A DNA stretch of 42,632 nucleotides from Aquimarina algiphila (GCF_007489275.1 NZ_VLNR01000059.1:1-42632); one strand, 5' to 3'. Numbered from the stretch's first letter, positions 25,453-34,506 are shown. Notes: generated by a model not told the origin, from the sequence alone. Numbers and translations are program-made.

Positions 25453-25506
25453 TACCATATTTATGGTAAGGTTTTTATACACCAAGTGTTACGTGTATTG
25501 CCTTAC
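25453..25506 (-). promoter_or_regulatory. Paired inverted repeats in the fecR leader
   Basis: Two structures lie next to each other between the sigma and fecR genes. TACCATA / TATGGTA (25453-25468) forms a 7-bp palindrome with a two-base centre. GTAAGG (25466-25471) pairs with CCTTAC (25501-25506) and encloses ATACAC (25477-25482) pairing with GTGTAT (25493-25498). The second overlaps the first by three bases, so the two hairpins exclude each other if formed in RNA. A switch-like role is inference only. Confidence 0.4.
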
Positions 25507-25566
25507 TATTATATAAAAGCAGTGAAATCAAAAACATAGACAAAAAAAAACACTTTTTTTTTAATT

Positions 25567-26124
25567 TTATTCGATTTCTATTTCATTTCGTAGTTTTTTT
25601 ACTGCTCTGTAGATTAAAGTTCTAACCGATTCTATCGAAATCCCTAAAATGGCAGCAATTTCTTCATAAGATTTCTTTTCATCAAATTTTAATGACAGCC
25701 CCTTTCTTTGCTTACTAGAAAGCGAAGTCATTGCTACAGAGAGTTTAGCACTAATTTCTAGGGAGTTTTCAGACTGAATAATCGATTCTTCTGCAGATTT
25801 TGATGAAGAAACAATTTCATCTTTTTTATCATCTGCAGAAAATAACTTTAGTTTAGATTTAAATTTTTTATTAATTTTTCTTTTAAGGGAAGTAAAAAGA
25901 TAATATTTAACATTATCAACATCAGAAAGTTTCTTTCGATATTTATAAATATCCAAAAAAAGATCGTGAATGCAATCCTTAACGTAACCTGTATCATTTG
26001 TATATTGAATACCAAACGCATATAGTGAATCTATATATTTGTCATATAGCTCATTAAAAGCGTTCAAATCTCCCAATTTGACCTTTGTCCATAATATTGA
26101 ATCAATAGATCTAATAGATTGCAT
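25567..26124 (-). CDS. ECF sigma factor (Bacteroidota FecI-like)
   Basis: RNA polymerase sigma-70 factor of the extracytoplasmic-function group, 185 residues. Region 2 covers about 15-85 (LYDKYIDSLYAFG, VKDCIHDLFLDIYKYR, NVKYYLFTSLKRKI). Region 4 covers about 130-180, with the helix-turn-helix KSYEEIAAILGISIESVRTLIYRAVKKLR (shortened motif: EEIAAILGIS). A charged serine-rich linker joins them. It precedes fecR and the STN-containing susC, the standard order of a self-regulated uptake locus. It likely activates the susC promoter. Its own upstream gap has an inverted repeat (26204-26223). Confidence 0.93.
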   Translation of the reverse strand: MQSIRSIDSILWTKVKLGDLNAFNELYDKYIDSLYAFGIQYTNDTGYVKDCIHDLFLDIYKYRKKLSDVDNVKYYLFTSLKRKINKKFKSKLKLFSADDKKDEIVSSSKSAEESIIQSENSLEISAKLSVAMTSLSSKQRKGLSLKFDEKKSYEEIAAILGISIESVRTLIYRAVKKLRNEIEIE

Positions 26125-26203
26125 GTGAGGTAATTTGCATATTTATGAATTCTTAAAAAAGATGTTCTAAAATTGTGTGTTTTATATTAAATTAACATTA
26201 ATA

Positions 26204-26223
26204 TTGGTTATAAATATAACCAA
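26204..26223. repeat. Inverted repeat between the GH3 and sigma genes
   Basis: TTGGTTATA and TATAACCAA are perfect reverse complements around a two-base centre, six bases after the stop of the GH3 gene. On the minus strand no T run follows, so it is a poor terminator. It may protect the end of the GH3 message or serve as an operator for the sigma gene. Confidence 0.4.
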
Positions 26224-26229
26224 AAACAC

Positions 26230-28506
26230 TTATAACTCTTTTTCTAATGCAAATTTTTTGTTAAGATTTCCTATTATTATCTCAAATTCACCATACTCAA
26301 CAACCCACTTATTATCCTCATTTACAAACTTTAAGTCGTCTGTATCAATAGTAAAAGAAACTTTTTTATTTTCTCCCGGTTGAAGTTCTATTTTTTTAAA
26401 CCTTTTAAGTGTTTTCACCTCTGGTGTAATACTCGCATATAAATCTTTAATATATAATTGCACTACTTCTTTACCCGTTCGTGTACCCGTATTTTGGACC
26501 TCTACTGTCACATTAATAGCATCTCCTTTTTTGATAAACACTTTATCAAAATTTAAATTTTTATATCCAAAAGTAGTATAAGACAATCCATGTCCAAACT
26601 CATATTGCGGAGAATAACTTTTTTGATAATCTGCATCATCATTCTGCTCTTCATCACCTAAACTCTCTGTATACTTTCTATTATACTTTTGCAATGAATT
26701 AGCATACCTTGGATAATTGTATGGAAGTTTACCACTTGGATTTACATCTCCGTAAACGATATCTACTAATGCCCTGGATCCTTCATTTCCAGGTAAGTAA
26801 CATTGCAACACAGCATCCATGCCTTTTTCAAATTGACTTATAATTCTTGGTCTCCCTTCGTTTAAAACCAATATAATTGGTTTATTTAGATCCATAAGTG
26901 CTTTTGCTAATTTAACCTGAGGTTCTGTAATTAACAAATCATTGATATCACCAGGAGTTTCTGTATAATTATGCTCTCCTAAACATAAAACAATATAATC
27001 AACATTTTTAGCTAAAGAAACAGATTTAGCAATATCTATTTCCTCAAAAATTGAAACCCCGGGAGCATATTCTACATTTTGCTTCCCAATCTTACTTTGG
27101 AAAGCCTCTAAAATTGTAAATTTATCTTTTGCGTATTGATCACTTTTTTCTCCTTGCCATGTATATGACCAACCTCCATTTAGGTATTTCATACTATTTG
27201 CTGTAGGACCTGTAATCAAGACTTTACTTTCTTTTGATATAGGGAGCGTTTTATCAGTATTTTTTAACAATGTAATAGATTCAGAAGCAGCTATATAAGA
27301 CATCGCTATTGAAGATGAAGAACCAAAATCAGGATAATCTTTTGGATCAGTAACTGGTGTTCTAAATAAATCCAATTCGTATTTTACTCTTAAAATTCTA
27401 CTTACCGCATCATCAATTCTAGACATAGGAACCTCGCCATCATTTACTAAAGACAATAAATCTTCAAAAAACGTATAATTATCTGGTACCATACTCATAT
27501 CGATACCTGCCAGGACAGATTTTTTAACTGCTTCTCGCATAGTAGATGCAATTTTATGACGTGTATGCAGGTAAATAATATCTTGCCAATCAGTAACTAC
27601 AAAGCCTTTAAATCCAAGTTCTTCTTTCAAAAGATCATTTATTATCTTCTTACTTGCATGAACAGGAACTCCATTAATTTCGCCAGAACTAATCATTATA
27701 CTTTTGGCATCTGCTTCTATACTTTTCTCATATATTGGCAAATCATATTGTCTAAGAATTCTTTCGGGGATTATACTTGGTGTTCTATCTTTTCCTGTTG
27801 TCGTACTACCATATCCTATATAATGCTTAATACAAGCAGCAACTTTATCCGACTCACCTATATCATCTCCCTGAAAACCTTCTACCATTGCTACCCCCAT
27901 CTGAGATGACAAATATGTATCCTCACCAAAAGATTCCCAAAGTCTAGACCATGCGGGGTTTCTTGGTAAATCTAAATCTGGAGAAAAAACCCAAGGGATT
28001 GAAGATGCCCTAGTTTCATAAGCCGAAATAGCCGTACATTTCTTAACCAATTCAGAATCCCATGTTGCTGCCATGCCAATCTGTTGCGGAAACAAAACCG
28101 CACCAGCAGTATAACTGGCTCCATGAATAGCATCTATACCATAAATAATTGGAATCTTTTTATCTGTCTGATTTGTTTCTTCTAAAATTTCATTCAGCAC
28201 TTCGTTCCATCTTTCTGGGCTTGGAGCTCCAGGATTTGGGACATTAAGTATTGACCCTATTTTATATTTATGAATAGCTTTCTTTAACTTATTTTTATCT
28301 AACACACCAGGTTTACCATCTTGCTCCAATGCAGTAACTGTGATCTGAGTCATTTGACCAATTTTCTCTTCCAGTGTCATACTTGACAGTAGTGCTGCAA
28401 CTTTCGCATCTATGGGATCAGAAGTCTCAATTTCTTGTTTTTTAAAAGAACATGACGATAACAAAACTACACTTAACAGCATAGTGACAATTGCACTAAT
28501 TTTCAT
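26230..28506 (-). CDS. bglX: GH3 beta-glucosidase lipoprotein (BglX-like)
   Basis: Glycoside hydrolase family 3 enzyme of 758 residues. The lipobox LLSSC gives a lipidated C19, so it is membrane-anchored, in the periplasm or at the surface. The N-terminal TIM-barrel domain has the typical KIGQMTQ and GIDAIHG blocks and KHYIGYG. The nucleophile is D306 in GFVVTDWQD. The alpha/beta sandwich (about 400-620) and the C-terminal fibronectin III-like domain (about 660-758, starting YEFGHGLSYTTF) complete the BglX architecture. It should cut beta-linked glucose or a related sugar from oligosaccharide ends. It stands upstream of sigma/fecR/susCD and is the only glycoside hydrolase of the locus in this window. 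Confidence 0.93.
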   Translation of the reverse strand: MKISAIVTMLLSVVLLSSCSFKKQEIETSDPIDAKVAALLSSMTLEEKIGQMTQITVTALEQDGKPGVLDKNKLKKAIHKYKIGSILNVPNPGAPSPERWNEVLNEILEETNQTDKKIPIIYGIDAIHGASYTAGAVLFPQQIGMAATWDSELVKKCTAISAYETRASSIPWVFSPDLDLPRNPAWSRLWESFGEDTYLSSQMGVAMVEGFQGDDIGESDKVAACIKHYIGYGSTTTGKDRTPSIIPERILRQYDLPIYEKSIEADAKSIMISSGEINGVPVHASKKIINDLLKEELGFKGFVVTDWQDIIYLHTRHKIASTMREAVKKSVLAGIDMSMVPDNYTFFEDLLSLVNDGEVPMSRIDDAVSRILRVKYELDLFRTPVTDPKDYPDFGSSSSIAMSYIAASESITLLKNTDKTLPISKESKVLITGPTANSMKYLNGGWSYTWQGEKSDQYAKDKFTILEAFQSKIGKQNVEYAPGVSIFEEIDIAKSVSLAKNVDYIVLCLGEHNYTETPGDINDLLITEPQVKLAKALMDLNKPIILVLNEGRPRIISQFEKGMDAVLQCYLPGNEGSRALVDIVYGDVNPSGKLPYNYPRYANSLQKYNRKYTESLGDEEQNDDADYQKSYSPQYEFGHGLSYTTFGYKNLNFDKVFIKKGDAINVTVEVQNTGTRTGKEVVQLYIKDLYASITPEVKTLKRFKKIELQPGENKKVSFTIDTDDLKFVNEDNKWVVEYGEFEIIIGNLNKKFALEKEL

Positions 28507-28563
28507 AATTGATTGTGTATTATTAATTTCAGATACTCTGTTTTTAAAGAGTCAAAAACCAAC

Positions 28564-28571
28564 CAAACGTA
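28564..28571 (-). promoter_or_regulatory. Candidate -7 box for the GH3 gene
   Basis: On the minus strand TACGTTTG fits the Bacteroidota -7 pattern TAnnTTTG, 58 bases before the start codon. No convincing TTTG -33 box stands at the usual 19-20-base distance, so this is tentative. Confidence 0.35.
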
Positions 28572-28640
28572 GACACAATACTTTTGCTTTTTTTAGTGTT
28601 CTAATGAAAATAATGCTTCATTTTTTTAATATTTATAAGA

Positions 28641-28673
28641 AAAAAACAGAATAGCTTTCACTATTCTGTTTTT
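28641..28673 (-). terminator. Intrinsic terminator after carB
   Basis: Stem AAAAACAGAATAG / CTATTCTGTTTTT with a six-base loop; the minus strand ends in a T run. It is 31 bases past the carB stop and before the GH3 gene, and would work in both directions. Confidence 0.85.
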
Positions 28674-28704
28674 CAATATTTCTGTTATTACTAATATGTT
28701 TATA

Positions 28705-31557
28705 TTACTTACTTAAGTACATTTTACGCCTAGAATACAAGTCGTAAAACTGATCATCTTTAAGATCATCAATAAAAAGAATACTTTCTCCTGTACTTTT
28801 CATTTCTGGTCCTAATTTTTTATTTACGCTAGGGAATTTATTAAAAGAAAACACTGGCTGTTTAATCGCATACCCTTCGAGATGCGGTTTAAAATCAAAA
28901 TCTGTCACCTTCTTTTCTCCTAACATCACTTTGGTAGCATAATTTACATAAGGCTCCCCATAAGCTTTTGCTATAAATGGAACCGTTCTAGAAGCTCTTG
29001 GGTTCGCTTCTATTATATAAACCATATCATCCTTGATAGCAAACTGAATATTGATTAGTCCCACCGTATTTAATTCTAATGCAATTTTATATGTGTGATC
29101 TTTTATTTGTTGCATTACAAATTCACCAAGATTAAATGGAGGTAACGTTGCATTAGAATCTCCTGAATGAATTCCACAAGGCTCTATATGTTCCATAATA
29201 CCAATAATATAGACATTCTCTCCATCACAAATCGCATCAGCTTCAGCTTCGATAGCACCATCAAGATAGTGATCCAGAAGTAGCTTATTATTTGGTATTT
29301 TACGCAAAAGATCTACAACATGCTCTTCTAATTCTTGCTTATTAATTACAATTTTCATCCCCTGACCTCCTAAGACATAAGATGGTCTTACCAGAATAGG
29401 GAAATCGAGACGATCTGCAACCTCAAGTGCTTCATCAGCAGTCTCTGCTGTATCAAATTCTGGATATGGAATATTGTTTTCTTGTAATAATTTAGAAAAA
29501 CTACCCCTATCTTCTGCAAGATCAAGAGATTGAAAACTAGTACCTATAATTTTGATTCCATAACGATCTAGTTTTTCGGCAAGTTTTAAGGCTGTTTGTC
29601 CTCCTAATTGCACAATAACCCCTTCTGGTTTTTCGTGCCTTATGATATCATAAATATGTTCCCAGAATACTGGTTCAAAATATAGCTTATCTGCAGTATC
29701 AAAATCAGTTGAAACCGTTTCTGGATTACAATTAATCATGATAGTTTCATACCCGCATTCTGCAGCAGCTAAAACCCCATGTACACAACAGTAATCAAAT
29801 TCAATTCCCTGCCCGATTCGATTAGGTCCAGAACCCAAAACAACTATTTTCTTCTTATCGGTAACTTCACTTTCATTTGATACATAAACCTCTCCCTGAG
29901 GAGTTTCTACTTCGGCCTCGAATGTAGAATAAAAGTACGGCGTCTCCGCGTTAAATTCCGCAGCACAAGTATCTACTAACTTATATACTCTATTAATTCC
30001 TAACTCATCTCTCTTATTATACACTTCACTCTCATAACACCCAACCATATGGGCAATCTGTCTATCAGCAAAACCTTTTTGCTTAGCTTCTAATATGAGA
30101 TCTTTGGTAAGTGATTGGATAGTATATGTCGAAATTTCTTTTTCCAGATTATATAATTCCTCATATTGCTTAAGGAACCACATATCTATCTTGGTTATTT
30201 CATAAATTCTACTCAGAGGAATACCCATTTGAATCGCATCATAGATTACAAATACTCTATCCCAACTTGCATAACTAAGTTTCTCTATGATTTGATCATA
30301 ATCTTTATATCCTTTTCCATCAGCCCCTAGTCCATTCCTTTTTATTTCTAAAGACTGAGTTGCTTTGTGTAATGCTTCTTGAAATGATCTCCCTATAGCC
30401 ATTACCTCTCCTACAGATTTCATCTGAAGCCCCAATCTGCGATCTGCTCCTTCGAATTTATCAAAATTCCATCTCGGTATTTTAACAATCACATAATCTA
30501 ATGTAGGTTCGAATAATGCAGATGTAGATTTAGTAATTTGGTTGTCTAATTCGTCCAAATTATATCCTATCGCCAATTTTGCTGCTATTTTAGCAATTGG
30601 ATATCCTGTTGCTTTAGACGCTAAAGCAGAAGAACGAGAAACCCTTGGATTAATTTCTATTGCTATAATATCTTCATTTTCATCTGGACTCACTGCAAAT
30701 TGCACATTGCAACCTCCTGCAAAATCCCCAATACTGCGCATCATATGAATTGCCATATCACGCATACGTTGGTAAGTCTTATCACTTAACGTCATAGCCG
30801 GAGCGACAGTAATAGAATCTCCTGTATGAATCCCCATAGGATCCATATTCTCTATAGCACAGATAATAACAACATTATCATTATTATCCCTCAACAGCTC
30901 TAATTCATATTCTTTCCATCCAATTAGTGCCTTATCAATCATCACCTCATGAATAGGAGAAACTTCAAGTCCACGGGTTAGTAATTCATCAAAATCTTCT
31001 TCTTTATACACAAAAGATGCTCCTGCACCTCCCAAAGTATACGATGCTCTTATTACTAATGGAAATCCAAATTCCTGAGCAATTTCTTTTCCTTTTAAAT
31101 ATGAATTTGCAGTGGCTTGAGGAGCCATCCCAATTCCTATTTTCAGCATTAGCTCTCTAAACTGTTCTCTATCTTCTGTGATATTAATAGCATCAATATC
31201 AACACCTATAATTTCTACATCAAAATCATCCCAAATTCCTTTTTCGTCAGCCTCTATACATAAATTTAATGCAGTTTGCCCTCCCATAGTTGGCAATACA
31301 GCATCGATCTGAGGATGTTCCTTTAAAATTTGAATGATTGATTTTGTGTTTAGTGGTTTAAGATATACATGATCAGCCATAGAAGGATCTGTCATTATCG
31401 TTGCCGGATTTGAATTGATCAAAATAGTTTCAATTCCATCCTCTCTAAGCGAGCGCAATGCTTGAGTTCCCGAATAGTCAAATTCACACGCTTGTCCAAT
31501 CACAATTGGTCCTGACCCTATAATTAGTATACTCTTTAGTTTTTCTCTTTTAGGCAT
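28705..31557 (-). CDS. carB: Carbamoyl-phosphate synthase large subunit
   Basis: CarB makes carbamoyl phosphate for pyrimidine and arginine synthesis, using ammonia passed from CarA. Both ATP-grasp halves are visible. The first begins SILIIGSGPIVIGQACEFDYSG and the second (from about residue 567) begins VVLGSGPNRIGQGIEFDYC; both keep their ATP-grasp and GGQTALNL/GGQTALKL motifs. The protein has 950 residues, whereas E. coli CarB has about 1073. It ends after the second ATP-grasp region with no C-terminal MGS-like allosteric domain, so UMP/ornithine control of the E. coli type is not expected. The frame is intact to a normal stop followed by a terminator. carA is not in the window. Confidence 0.96.
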   Translation of the reverse strand: MPKREKLKSILIIGSGPIVIGQACEFDYSGTQALRSLREDGIETILINSNPATIMTDPSMADHVYLKPLNTKSIIQILKEHPQIDAVLPTMGGQTALNLCIEADEKGIWDDFDVEIIGVDIDAINITEDREQFRELMLKIGIGMAPQATANSYLKGKEIAQEFGFPLVIRASYTLGGAGASFVYKEEDFDELLTRGLEVSPIHEVMIDKALIGWKEYELELLRDNNDNVVIICAIENMDPMGIHTGDSITVAPAMTLSDKTYQRMRDMAIHMMRSIGDFAGGCNVQFAVSPDENEDIIAIEINPRVSRSSALASKATGYPIAKIAAKLAIGYNLDELDNQITKSTSALFEPTLDYVIVKIPRWNFDKFEGADRRLGLQMKSVGEVMAIGRSFQEALHKATQSLEIKRNGLGADGKGYKDYDQIIEKLSYASWDRVFVIYDAIQMGIPLSRIYEITKIDMWFLKQYEELYNLEKEISTYTIQSLTKDLILEAKQKGFADRQIAHMVGCYESEVYNKRDELGINRVYKLVDTCAAEFNAETPYFYSTFEAEVETPQGEVYVSNESEVTDKKKIVVLGSGPNRIGQGIEFDYCCVHGVLAAAECGYETIMINCNPETVSTDFDTADKLYFEPVFWEHIYDIIRHEKPEGVIVQLGGQTALKLAEKLDRYGIKIIGTSFQSLDLAEDRGSFSKLLQENNIPYPEFDTAETADEALEVADRLDFPILVRPSYVLGGQGMKIVINKQELEEHVVDLLRKIPNNKLLLDHYLDGAIEAEADAICDGENVYIIGIMEHIEPCGIHSGDSNATLPPFNLGEFVMQQIKDHTYKIALELNTVGLINIQFAIKDDMVYIIEANPRASRTVPFIAKAYGEPYVNYATKVMLGEKKVTDFDFKPHLEGYAIKQPVFSFNKFPSVNKKLGPEMKSTGESILFIDDLKDDQFYDLYSRRKMYLSK

Positions 31558-31603
31558 GTAATAAAAGTATTGACGTTTTTACTTAAAAATTTATGTATTA
31601 GAT

Positions 31604-31638
31604 ATAAAAAAAGGCGTTACCGATAAAAGTAACACCTT
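31604..31638 (-). terminator. Intrinsic terminator after rpmH
   Basis: Stem AAGGcGTTAC / GTAACaCCTT (one internal mismatch, eight-base loop). The minus strand continues into seven T. It lies 25 bases beyond the rpmH stop and just before carB. Confidence 0.8.
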
Positions 31639-31662
31639 AATATTTTTCAACACACATCAACA

Positions 31663-31821
31663 TTAGTGCTTGTGTCTTAATTCTGATGAAACAGATAGCT
31701 TCTTTCTTCCTTTTGCTCTTCTACGAGCCAATACCTTTCTACCATTTGCAGAAGCCATACGCTCTCTGAAACCGTGTTTGTTTTTTCTCTTTCTCTTCGA
31801 TGGTTGAAACGTTCTTTTCAT
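31663..31821 (-). CDS. rpmH: 50S ribosomal protein L34
   Basis: A 52-residue basic protein beginning MKRTFQPSKRKRKNKHGFR and containing RMASANGRKVLARRRAKGR, the near-invariant L34 sequence. The C-terminal tail KKLSVSSELRHKH is normal for Bacteroidota. It is shorter than most gene-finder limits, but the family identity is unambiguous. It has its own strong promoter and its own terminator, and is read alone before carB. Confidence 0.98.
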   Translation of the reverse strand: MKRTFQPSKRKRKNKHGFRERMASANGRKVLARRRAKGRKKLSVSSELRHKH

Positions 31822-31902
31822 TGCTATCTATCTTTATAAATCTTCTTGAAATATCTAAATTTGATTTTTTCGGGTTTTTTTTACTCTCCCCAAAACTGCG
31901 GG

Positions 31903-31933
31903 CAAATATACGAAGAGTTTTTACTTTGACAAA
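31903..31933 (-). promoter_or_regulatory. rpmH promoter of the Bacteroidota sigma-A type
   Basis: On the minus strand TTTG (31930-31933, -33 box) and TATATTTG (31903-31910, -7 box) are separated by exactly 19 bases, which matches the Bacteroidota consensus. Transcription would start near 31896, giving a leader of about 75 bases. This is the clearest promoter in the window and serves as a reference for the weaker ones. Confidence 0.75.
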
Positions 31934-31966
31934 CCTAATTATCAAATTATTTTTAATTGTTTTTAT

Positions 31967-31974
31967 TACCTTTG
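31967..31974 (+). promoter_or_regulatory. Candidate -7 box for the TPR protein gene
   Basis: TACCTTTG followed by CG fits TAnnTTTG and lies 26 bases before the ATG at 32001. A matching -33 box is not evident. It is back to back with the rpmH promoter. Confidence 0.45.
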
Positions 31975-32000
31975 CGCGGACTTAATAATTAAACATTTCA

Positions 32001-32516
32001 ATGTACAACAAAAATATAAAATTAATAATCGCAGCAATCATTATTGGTGTGGCAGTTTGGCAAATGATTGAAGGATATATAGGTAATGGAATTATGCTTA
32101 TTTTACTATCTGCAATTTTCGTTTTTTTATATTTTAAAAATGAATTAATTCTTCTTGCTTTTCTGAGGCTTCGTAAACAAGATTTTGATGGAGCTAGAAA
32201 ATGGCTTGATAGAATTAAAAATCCTGAAAGTGCGCTTACAACAAAGCAGCAAGGATACTACAACTACCTTCTTGGTATTATGCTATCTCAAACCAATATT
32301 ACGCAGGCAGAAAAATATTTAAAAAAGGCCATTAAGCTAGGATTATCTATGAATCAGGATTTAGCCGTTGCCAAACTAAACCTAGCAGGTATTGCAATGA
32401 CCAAACGTCGTAAAAGAGAAGCACAAATGCTATTAACAGAGGCTAAAAAATTAGATAAACATAATATGCTGAAAGATCAGATTACAATGATGAAACAACA
32501 GATGAAGAAAATCTAG
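32001..32516 (+). CDS. Small membrane protein with TPR-like repeats
   Basis: A 171-residue protein with two close transmembrane helices at the N-terminus (about 7-24 and 29-46). A cytoplasmic helical part follows with two or three tetratricopeptide-like units (YYNYLLGIMLSQTNITQAEKYL, shortened; and LAVAKLNLAGIAMTKRRKREAQ, shortened). The C-terminus is lysine- and methionine-rich. It starts close behind its own -7 box and is divergent from rpmH. TPR proteins are scaffolds; no partner is suggested by the neighbours. The specific function is unknown. Confidence 0.8.
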   Translation: MYNKNIKLIIAAIIIGVAVWQMIEGYIGNGIMLILLSAIFVFLYFKNELILLAFLRLRKQDFDGARKWLDRIKNPESALTTKQQGYYNYLLGIMLSQTNITQAEKYLKKAIKLGLSMNQDLAVAKLNLAGIAMTKRRKREAQMLLTEAKKLDKHNMLKDQITMMKQQMKKI

Positions 32517-32550
32517 GCATACTAATTGTATAGAAAATTACGTTTAATGA

Positions 32551-32558
32551 TAGTTTTG
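32551..32558 (+). promoter_or_regulatory. Candidate -7 box for the thioredoxin-fold gene
   Basis: TAGTTTTG fits TAnnTTTG; a TTG at 32526-32528 stands 22 bases upstream, slightly farther than usual. Transcription would start near 32565. Confidence 0.35.
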
Positions 32559-32660
32559 TATTGCCATTAAGACAATTGTAATCAGAGTAAGGGATAAGTT
32601 TTACACCTAAAAATGTTTTTTTTAATGGCTTTATATTACATTAGCTACCGTAATCTATTT

Positions 32661-33473
32661 ATGATGAAGAAATTTTTAGTATTAGGAATACTCTCTTTAT
32701 ATTTTAGCAGTTCTTTTGCGCAAGAAGAAAGAAAAATACCTTTCTCAGTTGCTATTTCAGCTCATATTACAAAGTATAATCAAAGAATCGACGCTGCATA
32801 TCAGGATCAGGATTTGGAACGTGCTCAATTTTTATTCGACTCCTTGGTTACAAATCATTTAAGCGGCACATATATGGATGATTTTAGTGTTTATCCACTA
32901 AAAGGTGACCCCATATCACTAGAAGAATATGAAAAACCAGTATTTTTAATAACATATGCATCCTGGTGCGTTCCAGGAATTGGAGAAATTCCAGCTTTAA
33001 ATGATTTAGTAGATAAATTTCATGATCAAATTGATTTTGTAGTTCTGTTCTGGGACAACAAAGAAAGCTTAAAAGAAAAAGCAAAAGAATATACTGAGAA
33101 TATACAATTAGTTCATATTGATGAAAAAACCAATCAGGATTCATATATCATAAATAAATTAAAACATGCATTGGGTTTTCCTATGATGTATTTTATGGAT
33201 AACAATAAAAAAATTCTTGATATCAGAAAAATTGTTACGCATCACTCTAGTGAAACCTTAAGCAACTCTTACAATATTCACTTTAACTCCTTATCTAAAG
33301 GTGTTTCTCTTCTGATTGCGGATTTGGATTTAAACTCAGAGATTTCTCCTGAAGCTAATGCAGAAGAAAACGAAGATCAACGTACTGATGAAGAAAGAGA
33401 TATTGATGAAGAATATGAGCGATACAAAAGAGAAAAGGATTCTCTAAATGGCAAAAAAAGGGATAATCGTTAA
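32661..33473 (+). CDS. Exported thioredoxin-fold protein with a single active-site cysteine
   Basis: A 270-residue protein when started at ATG 32661 (MMKKFLVLGILSLYF), which gives a clean signal peptide cut after SFAQ. A longer start at 32613 would add 16 residues before the signal. Residues about 85-210 look like a TlpA/AhpC-type thioredoxin fold: FLITYASWCVPGIGEIP, then VVLFWDN and the cis-proline region GFPMMYF. The expected CxxC is CVPG (C103), so the second cysteine is missing and classical dithiol exchange is not possible. The C-terminal 45 residues are highly charged (EENEDQRTDEERD). The role is unknown; redox-inactive or monothiol chemistry is plausible. Confidence 0.75.
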   Translation: MMKKFLVLGILSLYFSSSFAQEERKIPFSVAISAHITKYNQRIDAAYQDQDLERAQFLFDSLVTNHLSGTYMDDFSVYPLKGDPISLEEYEKPVFLITYASWCVPGIGEIPALNDLVDKFHDQIDFVVLFWDNKESLKEKAKEYTENIQLVHIDEKTNQDSYIINKLKHALGFPMMYFMDNNKKILDIRKIVTHHSSETLSNSYNIHFNSLSKGVSLLIADLDLNSEISPEANAEENEDQRTDEERDIDEEYERYKREKDSLNGKKRDNR

Positions 33474-33613
33474 TCACTATTCTTTTTCTTTACCCATCCG
33501 ATCACCTTATTACGAACTCTCCATGAAAGTTAGATACAAAAAATCAATGTAACTAACTTCAAAAATTACAATAAGAGATCATTACCTATATCTGAATTTC
33601 CAATAGCAATACT

Positions 33614-34498
33614 ATGAATTTATTAAAGATTTTATCGTTTCTGATTTTGATAAACTTTTCTACTTCTTCAAAAAAAGAAGAAACTCTCTTAGAAAATAAA
33701 GATATAGAGTTAAATGACAGCAAAACAGAAGCAGAAAAAATCAAAGCGATAAATTATAACTTTGTTATTCATTTTAATTATCAATCTCATGGTAGTATAT
33801 TTATAAATGGAATACCTGTTATTCATAGACCTGCAGCAGACACTTTATCAGGTTCCAAATCCAAATCACGTCCTATTAATGAACTTTTAGTAAATGGTAC
33901 CAATACAATAAAGCTTATTGGAAATTTTCAAAAAAACAAATATGAAATAGGAGTTTACCAAAATGAAATTCTTGAACATGGACAACTCTCTGATGAAGAC
34001 ATAAAGATTGAACTCAAAGAAAATGAACCCGGTTTCTTTACTTTTGAAACAAATGACATTCCCTCTCACATATGGGATGATGGCGAAGATTTTAAAGCTT
34101 CTGATTACAAAAAACTTACAGCTCTTGTAGTAGAAAGAGATCGGATTATCAAAAAAGGATTAACAAAAAAGTATATTGACCTTCACAAAATTGAAATACA
34201 AGAATATGCAAAAACAATGAATGCTATGGGCCATTTATCGTTTTCTTTTAAAAGCATAGAAAATGATCTTAAAGATTCTTTTAAAGCCATTCAAAAAGGA
34301 AAAGAATACATCCCAATAAACATCCTAAAAGACGAGGTAATGTTTCATATTTCTAATTCTAAAAAACTAGCAACCATAACTCATAAAAACAAGCCTTATT
34401 ACACAAGTTTTAAAAGGACTGAAGATAGTTATATATGGGAATGGAAAATACTATATATGAAGAAAAATGGTAAGCTCATGCCTATTGTAGCATATTAG
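33614..34498 (+). CDS. Exported protein of unknown function
   Basis: A 294-residue protein with an N-terminal hydrophobic segment (MNLLKILSFLILINFSTSS) that looks like a signal peptide. It lacks a lipobox cysteine. I do not recognise the family. The mature N-terminal part (about 45-140) seems beta-rich and includes GSIFINGIPV and NELLVNGTNTIKLIG. This resembles the small beta-sandwich modules in which a repeated G-x-N-x-I-x-L motif forms an edge strand. The C-terminal part (about 150-294) is more helical and charged. It stands 140 bases after the thioredoxin-fold gene, with no clear promoter, and converges on the TauE/SafE gene with only eight bases between stops. Confidence 0.65.
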   Translation: MNLLKILSFLILINFSTSSKKEETLLENKDIELNDSKTEAEKIKAINYNFVIHFNYQSHGSIFINGIPVIHRPAADTLSGSKSKSRPINELLVNGTNTIKLIGNFQKNKYEIGVYQNEILEHGQLSDEDIKIELKENEPGFFTFETNDIPSHIWDDGEDFKASDYKKLTALVVERDRIIKKGLTKKYIDLHKIEIQEYAKTMNAMGHLSFSFKSIENDLKDSFKAIQKGKEYIPINILKDEVMFHISNSKKLATITHKNKPYYTSFKRTEDSYIWEWKILYMKKNGKLMPIVAY

Positions 34499-34506
34499 AT
34501 ATATAC

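Noticed and set aside
28641..28673. Regulatory attenuator for the GH3 gene
   Set aside because: The hairpin lies downstream of carB and outside the GH3 transcript, so it is an ordinary terminator.
31739..31945. 68-codon minus-strand reading frame over rpmH
   Set aside because: Overlaps rpmH in another frame and runs through its promoter; the L34 sequence is unmistakable in the correct frame.
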